Source of the DNA: Bacteroidales bacterium
Lineage (GTDB): Bacteria > Bacteroidota > Bacteroidia > Bacteroidales > Marinilabiliaceae
Direction: 5' to 3'
NCBI GenBank assembly: GCA_022768325.1
Contig: JALEMI010000053.1
Location: 1-64,000 of the forward strand
Length of the DNA: 64,000 nt
Shown here piece by piece: positions 1-6,279 of the stretch; the stretch's first letter is position 1; every line of letters starts with the position of its first letter. The notes below the pieces were generated by a model. The model had not been told where the DNA came from. It searched no databases and was given only the letters and a program-made list of their open reading frames with translations. The translations under genes and the position numbers were made by a program.

Positions 1-38
1 CCTCAAAGTAGCGTGTATACCAATTTCACCACCTGCGC
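1..38 (-). tRNA. tRNA-Leu, 5' part only (window edge)
   Basis: These bases are the same as the 5' acceptor arm, D arm and anticodon-stem start of the complete tRNA-Leu(GAG) at 188-271. The gene runs off the left edge, so the anticodon is not fully visible. The match continues beyond the gene into its upstream flank (1-104 equals 234-337 with few differences), which indicates a duplicated tRNA unit. Confidence 0.8.
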
Positions 39-109
39 AGAAGAAATCTGCTGTCTTCAAACCCGAGACCCATTTCTTGGGAAGAAGAGTAAGATTCAGA
101 ATGTAAGAG

Positions 110-182
110 AGCGGAAAACGAGGCTCGAACTCGCGACCCCAACCTTGGCAAGGTTGTGCTCTACCAACTGAGCTATTTCCGC
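110..182 (-). tRNA. tRNA-Gly (GCC)
   Basis: On the minus strand the sequence folds as a standard cloverleaf. The acceptor stem is GCGGAAA/TTTCCGC, the D arm is GCTC..GAGC, the anticodon stem is CAACC/GGTTG around loop TTGCCAA (anticodon GCC), and the T arm contains TTCGAGC. CCA is not encoded. It lies 5 bases downstream of tRNA-Leu(GAG), so the two are probably cotranscribed. Confidence 0.95.
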
Positions 183-187
183 AGATG

Positions 188-271
188 TGCGCAGGATGAG
201 ACTCGAACTCACACGATCTTGCGACCACTACCCCCTCAAAGTAGCGTGTATACCAATTTCACCACCTGCGC
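188..271 (-). tRNA. tRNA-Leu (GAG)
   Basis: This is a class II tRNA with a long variable arm. The acceptor stem is GCGCAGG/CCTGCGC, the anticodon stem is CTACT/GGTAG around loop TTGAGGG (anticodon GAG), and the T loop contains TTCGAGT. It is the first gene of the minus-strand Leu-Gly pair. Confidence 0.93.
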
Positions 272-337
272 AGAAGAATTCTGCTGTCTTCAAACCTGAG
301 ACCCATTTCTCGGGAAGAAGAGTAAGATTCAGAATGT
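234..337. repeat. direct repeat of positions 1-104 (duplicated tRNA-Leu 5' half and leader)
   Basis: Positions 1-104 and 234-337 are nearly identical, with isolated substitutions (for example aaat/aatt and cccgag/cctgag). The repeat covers the 5' half of tRNA-Leu and about 66 bases of upstream leader, so promoter and tRNA start were copied together around tRNA-Gly. The left copy continues outside the window. Confidence 0.85.
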
Positions 338-744
338 CAAGTTAGGAATGCGTTTTGATTCCTGATTGCGGGTGCAAAGTTACGAACGTTTTCTATTTCT
401 GCAATAGTTTGGGTGATTTTTTGAGGAAGTTTTTTTTTTGGGGGGGGCTTGTTGTTTTGGCTGGGGACGTCTACTACAGTTTCGGCCACTGCTGTTTCGG
501 ACTGGCACGGCCGCTGGCTCTACGGCTGGGCACACTGTGGAGCGAGGGAGAAAAGGTACGTCTGCTGCTGTTTCGGCCGGGTACACCCGCTGGCTCTACG
601 GCCGGGCACACCCGCTGCGCGTGTGTACCAGGTTACTGAAGGTATGGCCTTGCGGGCCTGGCCGGGGTTGGGACGGGGAGGAGAGCGTCACACATTGAGG
701 GTGTGGAGGTGAGAGTGTGTGGGGAATGTGAAGGGGGAAGATGG
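338..744. other. intergenic stretch without a gene; homopolymers and GC-rich repeat
   Basis: I see no credible gene here. It starts AT-rich, has a T10-G8 double homopolymer at 430-447, then becomes GC-rich with degenerate repeat copies (see 536-675). Short open frames rich in Gly, Arg, Cys and Leu result from the repeat's composition; they show no domain and no conserved start. Confidence 0.7.
536..675 (+). repeat. dispersed GC-rich intergenic repeat, copy A
   Basis: The core 603-675 has a hairpin with arms GGCACACCCGC and GCGTGTGTACC, a linker of the form aggttactgaaggtat, a second hairpin of the form GGCC..GGGCC, and the end ggccggggttgggacgg. The upstream part (gagcgaggga..aaaaggtacgtc..gctgtttcgg) also matches copy C near 4908-4967, so the full unit is about 140 bp. 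Its second hairpin is less perfect than in the other copies. Confidence 0.8.
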
Positions 745-3669
745 TTAGTCGTAGAGCATCTGGAGAAGCTCGTCGTCGGAAGGGAGAAGGGGGATATGGT
801 CGAGGGAAGTGACTTCGACGGCATCGGAGGCGAGTTTTAGTTTGCGCTCTTGGAGGGCGTTGATTTTTTGCTCGATGGTATTGGAGGAGATGAAGCGGTA
901 GACCGTGACGGCACTTGTCTGGCCGATGCGGTGGGCGCGGCTATAGGCTTGTTGCTCGGCGGCGGGATTCCACCAGGGGTTGAGAATCAGGACATAGCTT
1001 GCGGAGACGATGTTGAGGCCTACCCCACCCGCTTTGAGCGAGATGAGCATTACTTTGGTCGTGTCGGACGACTCGAAGCGGCGGACGACTTCGTCGCGAG
1101 AGGGCGTCTTGCCCGTGATGATTTCGTAGGGGATGCTGGAGTCGGCGAGACGGTGGCAGAGCATCTCCATGTCTTTGACGAACGAGGAGAAGAGCAGAAG
1201 CTTATGGCCGGCGGCGGTGATGGAACGGATATGCTCCATGACGATGTCGAATTTGCCCGAGCCGCCCTCGTAGTCGGGCAGGCAGAGGGCGGGATGATTG
1301 GCGAGGAGGCGGAGGCGCGTGAGAGCCTGGAGAACCATGAACTTCTTGCGCCCCTGGGGATCGGAGTTTCCCATAATAAGATTGCGGCAAGCGGACTTCT
1401 CTCGCTCGTAGGCATCGGACTGGTCGTCGGTCATTGGGCACTCGACGGTTTGGATGGAGAGGGGTGGCAAATCGTCTAGGACCTGCTCCTTGGTGCGGCG
1501 CAGGAAATAGGGGCGGATGATGGTCTTCAGGAGGCGCATGACATCGTCGTCGGCACTTACCTCGATGGGATTTCGGTAACGGTGTTCAAAGTAATCGCGT
1601 GAGCCGAGCAGACCCGGGTTGACGAAATTCATCTGCGCCCAAAGCTCCATGAGGTTGTTCTCGACGGGTGTGCCGCTGAGGCAGAAACGCACCTTAGACT
1701 TGAGGCTTGCGACGGCGCGATTGGTCTTAGAGGAGTAGTTTTTAATGACTTGGCTCTCGTCGAGGATGACGCACTCGAACGGGATTGTGGCGAGAGCCTC
1801 GGCGTAGATGCGGACGTGGGCGTAGGAGGTAAGGACGATATGGTATTGCGCGAGAAGCTGAGGGAGCGTGACACTCGTGATGGCGTTCTTGGCGATGTAG
1901 GTATAGACGGAGAGTGAGGGCGCGAGACAGTGAATCTCCCTTTGCCAATTGGCAATGAGAGAGACGGGCATGACGACGAGCGACGGGCATCGGCCGGTAG
2001 TATTGCGGCTAAAGAAGTCGGTATTGGCATCGGGAGCCTCTTGGCTGGCGTAGATGGACGCGAGAAGCGTGATGGCTTGCAACGTCTTGCCGAGACCCAT
2101 ATCGTCCGCCAAGATTCCGCCACGGCCATGCTCGGCGAGAGCGAGAAACCACTCGACGCCCGTCTTTTGATAGGGGCGCATTTCGACACCGACGGGCGGC
2201 ACGAGAGATATGTCGAGACCCGATTGCGGAGACGGATTGACCTCGGGGGAGTCGGCGAGCATGAACGACGGGAGGAGCGCGGAGTATCGTTTGCTGACAC
2301 GGAAAGAGCCATCGGGCGAAGAGACGAGAAAGGGGATAAGGCCCGCCCACTGCTCAAACCAGGCGTCGGGGATGAGGAAGACCTCGCCATTGGGCAAGAG
2401 GTACCTGTTGTTTCCCGAAGAGATGTTATGGAAAAAAGAGTCGAAAGGAATCTTGAAATTGCCAATGATGACCACCATATTGATGTCGAACCAATCGGCA
2501 CTGCTGGACATCTGGGTGGAGAAATCCCATGAACCGAAATAGAAGCGCGTGGAATCGTCGGAGAGGACGATATTCACCGCACGTTCAAGAAGCTCATCCT
2601 TATGTGAATATGACCATTTGACGATGTCGTTGAAATCGAACTTCTGGCCAGCCACGACACAGATGTCGCCTACTGAGGAAAACCCTACCTCGTCGGTAAG
2701 GAACGTCATGACGCGCCTCTCGAAGTCGCGGTTTCGCATGGTCACATTAAAAACGTATCGGCCGGCGGGCGTGACATCGAGCGTCGCCGCATTTTGAGAA
2801 TTATTGAAAGGACAAGCGACATCGCCGTAGATGAAAACCGGCTCGAAACCCCAGCCGAAGACGGACTGTCTCGCACGGAGCTCGACAGAGGGCGTGACCT
2901 TATGGCGGATGATGTCGAAACCGTAGGCGGCGACCCAATAGGACTTGACGGAGCTGAGGACGAACTTGCGCATATAGCCGTCGACAATGCGGGCATCGAC
3001 CTTAATGCGCTGGTTTGTGGCGAAGGGCTTGAACTTGGAGAAAGGGGCTTCGGCGAAAGAGTAGAGCGTACGGCGGGAGACGAAAACGGCCGGGGAAGAG
3101 GATAGCTCGATGAGCCCCGTCTTGTAGAGCGGAATATCGGTGACGGTGTCGGAGACCTTGAGCGTATAAAGCAAATCGCCCGTCTCGGCGAGGGTGAAGA
3201 AGAACTTTGGCTTGCAAGAGAAGACGGGCGCGATGTCGAGGCGGTCGGAGCAGTTGATTGTCTGGTAGCCGTCTTCCTTAAGATAGACGTGGATTTGTGT
3301 GCGTTGGATAAGGGGTAGGGCCTCGCAGATCTTCTTGTCGATATAGGGGCGGACGGTGTTTTTCATCATCTCCTCGGAGAGGGTGTCGAAGAAGGCTTTG
3401 GACGTTTTTCCGCGCGAGAAAGACTTGGCGATTCGTTGCTCAGAGAGGGAATCGAGGATGTCGACAATGGACTTGACATCGGGGTGGAGGTCATCGCGCC
3501 GCTCGACAGTGAGAGGCGTGGCGTGTCCTGCGACTTCGATGACGAAATCGGACTTAGGGACTGCGAAGTATGGGACGATGAGATGACCGAGAAGCCTATG
3601 CTTGACGACCGCGAGGATTACTTGTTTATCCACGTAAGAGGTTTTTCTACGAGTATGATAGAGAGACAA
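745..3669 (-). CDS. SNF2-family DEAD/DEAH-like helicase
   Basis: This 974-residue protein belongs to the Swi2/Snf2 group of superfamily 2 ATPases, which translocate on double-stranded DNA and remodel protein-DNA complexes. The ATPase core is in the C-terminal half: Walker A GLGKT at about 525-529, Walker B-like DESQ at 638-641, SGTPVENN near 675, a helicase C-terminal domain from about 804, and motif VI QAYSRAHRIGQ at 907-917. The first ~490 residues show no motif I recognise; in bacterial relatives this part is variable. It is cytoplasmic, with no signal peptide or membrane segment. It lies downstream of the M23 peptidase gene with a 61-base gap containing a hairpin. The partner and cellular role are unknown, and nothing nearby (methylase, nuclease) marks it as a defence component. 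Confidence 0.93.
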   Translation of the reverse strand: MSLYHTRRKTSYVDKQVILAVVKHRLLGHLIVPYFAVPKSDFVIEVAGHATPLTVERRDDLHPDVKSIVDILDSLSEQRIAKSFSRGKTSKAFFDTLSEEMMKNTVRPYIDKKICEALPLIQRTQIHVYLKEDGYQTINCSDRLDIAPVFSCKPKFFFTLAETGDLLYTLKVSDTVTDIPLYKTGLIELSSSPAVFVSRRTLYSFAEAPFSKFKPFATNQRIKVDARIVDGYMRKFVLSSVKSYWVAAYGFDIIRHKVTPSVELRARQSVFGWGFEPVFIYGDVACPFNNSQNAATLDVTPAGRYVFNVTMRNRDFERRVMTFLTDEVGFSSVGDICVVAGQKFDFNDIVKWSYSHKDELLERAVNIVLSDDSTRFYFGSWDFSTQMSSSADWFDINMVVIIGNFKIPFDSFFHNISSGNNRYLLPNGEVFLIPDAWFEQWAGLIPFLVSSPDGSFRVSKRYSALLPSFMLADSPEVNPSPQSGLDISLVPPVGVEMRPYQKTGVEWFLALAEHGRGGILADDMGLGKTLQAITLLASIYASQEAPDANTDFFSRNTTGRCPSLVVMPVSLIANWQREIHCLAPSLSVYTYIAKNAITSVTLPQLLAQYHIVLTSYAHVRIYAEALATIPFECVILDESQVIKNYSSKTNRAVASLKSKVRFCLSGTPVENNLMELWAQMNFVNPGLLGSRDYFEHRYRNPIEVSADDDVMRLLKTIIRPYFLRRTKEQVLDDLPPLSIQTVECPMTDDQSDAYEREKSACRNLIMGNSDPQGRKKFMVLQALTRLRLLANHPALCLPDYEGGSGKFDIVMEHIRSITAAGHKLLLFSSFVKDMEMLCHRLADSSIPYEIITGKTPSRDEVVRRFESSDTTKVMLISLKAGGVGLNIVSASYVLILNPWWNPAAEQQAYSRAHRIGQTSAVTVYRFISSNTIEQKINALQERKLKLASDAVEVTSLDHIPLLPSDDELLQMLYD

Positions 3670-3670
3670 A

Positions 3671-3712
3671 GAAGGCGCGAAGAGTAGCCTCTTGCGCCTT
3701 TTTTACCACAGA
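3671..3712. terminator. hairpin between the M23 peptidase and SNF2 genes
   Basis: An inverted repeat of the form AAGGCGC..AAGAG / CCTCTTGCGCCTT has a T6 run on the plus strand, but only a weak T-rich tail (CTTCTTTG) in the direction of the flanking minus-strand genes. It may reduce read-through rather than stop it. Confidence 0.4.
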
Positions 3713-3730
3713 ATATTTTGGGAGGGGTCT

Positions 3731-4669
3731 TTATCGGACGATGATTCTTTCGCCGATTCTGAGGACCTTGGTAGACTTGAAACCGTTGAGTTTGCAGATG
3801 GCGGAGACGGTGGTGCCGTATCGGACGGCTATGCCTCCGAGGGTATCGCCGCCGCGGATGACGTGAATCTTTCGCTTTGAGGCCTCGATGCTCTCCTTGT
3901 CGGTCTGTCCGTAGTGGGAGTAGATACTGAAATAGTGCTTCTTGACGGTGAAGGTCTCGCATCGGAGGGTACCTGTTGGGAAATCGATGAGACGCTCGGG
4001 GTCGAAGGCTTGGCCCATGAAACGGGTCTCGAAATGGAGATGTGGGCCTGTGCTGCGGCCGGTATTGCCGCCATAGCCGATTATATCTCCCGCCTTGACG
4101 ATGTCGTTCTCTTTGACGAGGTGTTTGCTGAGGTGGCCGTAGTAGGTCTCGATGCCGCTGGGGTGGCGTATGACGATGAGGTTGCCATAGCCGCCTGTCT
4201 GTCGGGATGCCTTGACAACACGGACTTTGCCATCGAAAGCGGCGCGGACGGGGTCGCCTACCTTAAGGGGGATGTCTGTGCCTTTGTGTGGGCGTCGGCG
4301 ACGGAAAGCGAAGCGTGAGCGGACGGGGCCGATGATGGGGGGTGCGAACTTATGGATGGAGTCGACGAGGGTGATTGTCATCTCGTCGGGGATCTCATCG
4401 GAGCTGATGCCTTTGTAGGCGTGTATGGCCTCGTTGTCCCAATTGTCCTCAAAATCGTCTTCGTCGAACTTTGGGTGTCCGAGGTCGACGAATTGCCAGG
4501 TGTGGTCGGAGTAGAGGACGAGCTTTGTGTATCGGTCGTCGGTGTCGAGGGTGTCGAGGACTGGGCCGGCGTTGGCCGTATCGGCCATTGCGACAACGTT
4601 TTGCGCAGCGGAGAGCGTCGGTAAGAGGGAAAAGAGGGCGAGAGCTGTTAGGTAAGGTTTATGAATCAC
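3731..4669 (-). CDS. secreted M23 metallopeptidase with C-terminal LysM
   Basis: This 312-residue protein is probably an exported peptidoglycan endopeptidase. It has an N-terminal signal peptide (hydrophobic run ending near LSAAQN), a linker, and a LytM/M23 domain with the zinc motifs HKGTD (HxxxD) and HLHFE (HxH). A LysM module ends the protein (HVIRGGDTLGGIAVRYG..). LysM normally binds peptidoglycan glycan chains. LysM is C-terminal here, while many M23 proteins carry it on the N-terminal side. The gene follows a TAACTTTG -7 element about 35 bases upstream, so it probably starts its own transcript. The upstream neighbour is an intergenic repeat block. Both metal-binding motifs are intact, so activity is expected. 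Whether it cleaves cross-links or acts mainly as an EnvC-like activator cannot be decided from sequence. Confidence 0.92.
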   Translation of the reverse strand: MIHKPYLTALALFSLLPTLSAAQNVVAMADTANAGPVLDTLDTDDRYTKLVLYSDHTWQFVDLGHPKFDEDDFEDNWDNEAIHAYKGISSDEIPDEMTITLVDSIHKFAPPIIGPVRSRFAFRRRRPHKGTDIPLKVGDPVRAAFDGKVRVVKASRQTGGYGNLIVIRHPSGIETYYGHLSKHLVKENDIVKAGDIIGYGGNTGRSTGPHLHFETRFMGQAFDPERLIDFPTGTLRCETFTVKKHYFSIYSHYGQTDKESIEASKRKIHVIRGGDTLGGIAVRYGTTVSAICKLNGFKSTKVLRIGERIIVR

Positions 4670-4701
4670 AATTTGTGGCTATTTGCTTTGACAATTGGGT
4701 T

Positions 4702-4709
4702 CAAAGTTA
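4702..4709 (-). promoter_or_regulatory. Bacteroidetes -7 element (TAACTTTG) for the M23 gene
   Basis: The minus strand reads TAACTTTG, matching the TAnnTTTG -7 consensus of the Bacteroidetes primary sigma factor. It would give a leader of about 25-30 bases before the start at 4669. I see no clear TTG-type -33 box. Confidence 0.45.
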
Positions 4710-4810
4710 GTCATAAAAAGTGAAAGAGCCTCGCCGAAAGAGGCGCATGGGATGACGTCAAGGCGCGGCGCATCCGCTTGCTGTTTCCGTCGGACACGTC
4801 CGCGGGCGTT

Positions 4811-4885
4811 TGGACCTGGCACACCCGCTGCGCGTGTGTACCAAGTTAGTGGAGGTATGGCCCTACGGGCCAGTACGGGGTGTGA
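4811..4885 (+). repeat. dispersed GC-rich intergenic repeat, copy B
   Basis: It carries the core GGCACACCCGCTGCGCGTGT followed by gtaccaagttagtggaggtat and a GGCCC-tac-GGGCC hairpin. After the second hairpin it diverges from copies A and C (cagtacggggtgtgacg). Same orientation as copies A and C, and about 150 bases before copy C. Confidence 0.8.
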
Positions 4886-4907
4886 CGTGAGGGAGAAGGC
4901 GAGAAGT

Positions 4908-5040
4908 GTGGAGCGAGGGGGATGGGAGGGGCGAGGGTGAAAAGGCACATCCGATGCGCTTTCGGACGGGCAGACCCGCTGCGCGTGTGTACCCGGTTAG
5001 TGAGGGTATGGCCCTACGGGCCTGGCCGGGGTTGGGACGG
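4908..5040 (+). repeat. dispersed GC-rich intergenic repeat, copy C
   Basis: This is the most complete copy. It has the gtggagcgaggg..gaaaaggcacatc lead-in, cggacgggcagacccgct, the GCGCGTGTGTACC hairpin arm, ggttagtgagggtat, a perfect GGCCC-tac-GGGCC hairpin, and the conserved end ggccggggttgggacgg, which is the same as in copy A. Confidence 0.85.
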
Positions 5041-5043
5041 ACT

Positions 5044-5122
5044 AAAACGTTTTTTGAACGGCGTTCGAATACCATTTGAACGGCGTTCGAATACCATTTG
5101 AACGGCGTTCAAAAAACGTTTT
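5044..5122. repeat. 79-bp palindromic element with three 22-bp-period near-palindromes after crcB
   Basis: The 11-mer GAACGGCGTTC, palindromic except for its central base, occurs at 5056-5066, 5078-5088 and 5100-5110, exactly 22 bp apart, with spacers GAATACCATTT. The outer flanks AAAACGTTTTTT and AAAAAACGTTTT make the whole block a 23-bp-arm inverted repeat. It starts 5 bases after the crcB stop. It could be a strong bidirectional terminator or an array of protein-binding sites; the phasing of two helical turns fits the second idea. Confidence 0.8.
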
Positions 5123-5127
5123 AAAAG

Positions 5128-5514
5128 CTATGAGAAGAGCTTTTGGGAGAGCCAAAAGCCGAGGAGGACGAGGAGGAGGCCGAGGAGGACACTTAGGGCG
5201 ACGTAGGCGATGGCGGTCATGACATGGCCGGACTGGATGAGCGAGAAGGTCTCGCGGCTGAAGGTGGAGAAGGTGGTGAAGCCGCCGCAGAAGCCCGCAA
5301 TGAAGAAGTTGCGGAGGTCGTCCTTGACATCGAGGTTTGCGAAGAGGGAGGAGAGGAAGCCGATGATGAGGCATCCAACGGTGTTGACGAGGAAGGTTCG
5401 GAAGGGGAACTTGCCACAACAGTCGGGTACGGGGAGGAGATTGGAGCAGAGGAATCGGAGGAGGCAGCCGAGGCCGCCGCCGATGAAGACGGAGAGGTAG
5501 GAGATGGGGGACAT
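5128..5514 (-). CDS. crcB: CrcB/Fluc fluoride ion channel
   Basis: The 128-residue product is a small four-helix membrane protein of the CrcB/Fluc family, dual-topology dimers that export fluoride. The family hallmarks are present: [10 protein letters not shown] near the N-terminus, the [10 protein letters not shown] motif (Asn-Thr on helix 2), and [15 protein letters not shown] with the Phe-rich fluoride path and Na+ site. I chose the ATG at 5514 because the frame upstream encodes only a short polar lead-in and this start gives normal family length. A terminator separates it from the GTPase operon upstream, so it is probably transcribed alone. I see no fluoride riboswitch in the short leader. 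Confidence 0.93.
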   Translation of the reverse strand: MSPISYLSVFIGGGLGCLLRFLCSNLLPVPDCCGKFPFRTFLVNTVGCLIIGFLSSLFANLDVKDDLRNFFIAGFCGGFTTFSTFSRETFSLIQSGHVMTAIAYVALSVLLGLLLVLLGFWLSQKLFS

Positions 5515-5556
5515 GGGGGTGTGGGTGTTTTTTTGCAAAGGTAGGGAATGGGGGAT

Positions 5557-5594
5557 AAAAAACACGAGGGACGCACTCGCATCCCCCGTGTTTT
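5557..5594. terminator. intrinsic terminator after the GTPase operon
   Basis: The stem AAAACACG(g)GGG pairs with CCCTCGTGTTTT around a 12-base loop. On the minus strand it is followed by a T6 run, and A/T flanks on both sides make it potentially bidirectional. It lies 14 bases after the stop of the last gene of the dynamin-like operon and before crcB. Confidence 0.8.
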
Positions 5595-5607
5595 ACGGCC
5601 TTGTTTT

Positions 5608-6279
5608 TTAGCCTAATATTGAGTCCAAACTCGAATAGGTTCTCTTCTGCTCAGCGACAGCGGAATCGAGGGCCTCGCCGCACAGAGTCTCGAAAGTGTT
5701 GAGATAGCGCTTAAAGCCATCGAGATCTTTATTGCGATCAAACTCGTCGAGACTTGACGAGACTTTCATCATCGAGAGGTCGAAAACCGAAGTCGTCAGG
5801 ATACTCTGAATTGCGGCATTCTTCATCTTCTCGTCGATGGGCAAGTCTGCAATCTCAGCCTTAAGGCTACGCTTGTTTTCGAGCAGAGCGTTGCCCCACT
5901 GTTCAAAAACATATCGGTGGGTGGCGGACAGCGCATTGTAGACGTTGCTTCTCACCTCATAGAGCTTCACCTGGGGCTGCGCAGGCTCAGCAGGTTTGCT
6001 TCCTTTGTTGCGCATCCTCATCGCCACAGCTCCGACAACAGCTGCCGCCCCGGCAACAGCAACAGCCTTAATTTCAGCAATAAAGCCCACCAAAAGCCCT
6101 GCGACACCAGCAACACCCAAAGCCATATCCACCTTCCCCGACTGAGCCGCTGAATCTTTCCGAGGCACAGCCTTAGGAGCAGAGGGGATGACTATTTGAG
6201 CAAGCTGGTCCTTGACGTAGCCCATAAGCTCAGCCCTCTTGGCATCGAGAGCGGCTGAATATTTCACACTAATGCTCAT
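5608..6279 (-). CDS. small membrane protein closing the dynamin-like GTPase operon
   Basis: I do not recognise a named family. The 223-residue protein has a Lys/Ser-rich N-terminal region, then a long Gly/Ala/Val-rich hydrophobic stretch (about 50-93, with GVAGVAGLLVGF and AVAGAAAVVGAVAM) that could form one or two membrane helices, followed by a basic MRMRNK. The remaining ~120 residues are predicted helical (for example LSATHRYVFEQWGNALL). Its start overlaps the stop of the preceding GTPase gene by 4 bases (ATGA), which argues for translational coupling and a shared task. The likely role, by context only, is a membrane partner or anchor for the GTPases. It is the last gene before a strong terminator. 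Confidence 0.8.
   Translation of the reverse strand: MSISVKYSAALDAKRAELMGYVKDQLAQIVIPSAPKAVPRKDSAAQSGKVDMALGVAGVAGLLVGFIAEIKAVAVAGAAAVVGAVAMRMRNKGSKPAEPAQPQVKLYEVRSNVYNALSATHRYVFEQWGNALLENKRSLKAEIADLPIDEKMKNAAIQSILTTSVFDLSMMKVSSSLDEFDRNKDLDGFKRYLNTFETLCGEALDSAVAEQKRTYSSLDSILG

Larger units (their letters stand above)
4670..5043. other. gene-free repeat block between M23 and crcB
   Basis: No gene is seen. The block holds the M23 promoter, a GCCTC/GAGGC hairpin near 4728-4745, and two tandem GC-rich repeat copies (B and C). The short frames across it are repeat-derived and differ between copies. Confidence 0.7.

Noticed and set aside
355..712. Overlapping short plus-strand frames rich in Gly/Arg/Cys
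   Set aside because: They run through the dispersed repeat and T10-G8 tract, occur in several frames at once and match no domain.
4695..4948. Short frames in both strands over repeat copies B and C
   Set aside because: Composition of the repeat yields similar peptides in each copy; no start signal and no conservation beyond the DNA repeat.
5056..5110. CRISPR-like array of three regular repeats
   Set aside because: Repeats are only 11 bp, the spacers are identical to each other, and no cas gene is near.
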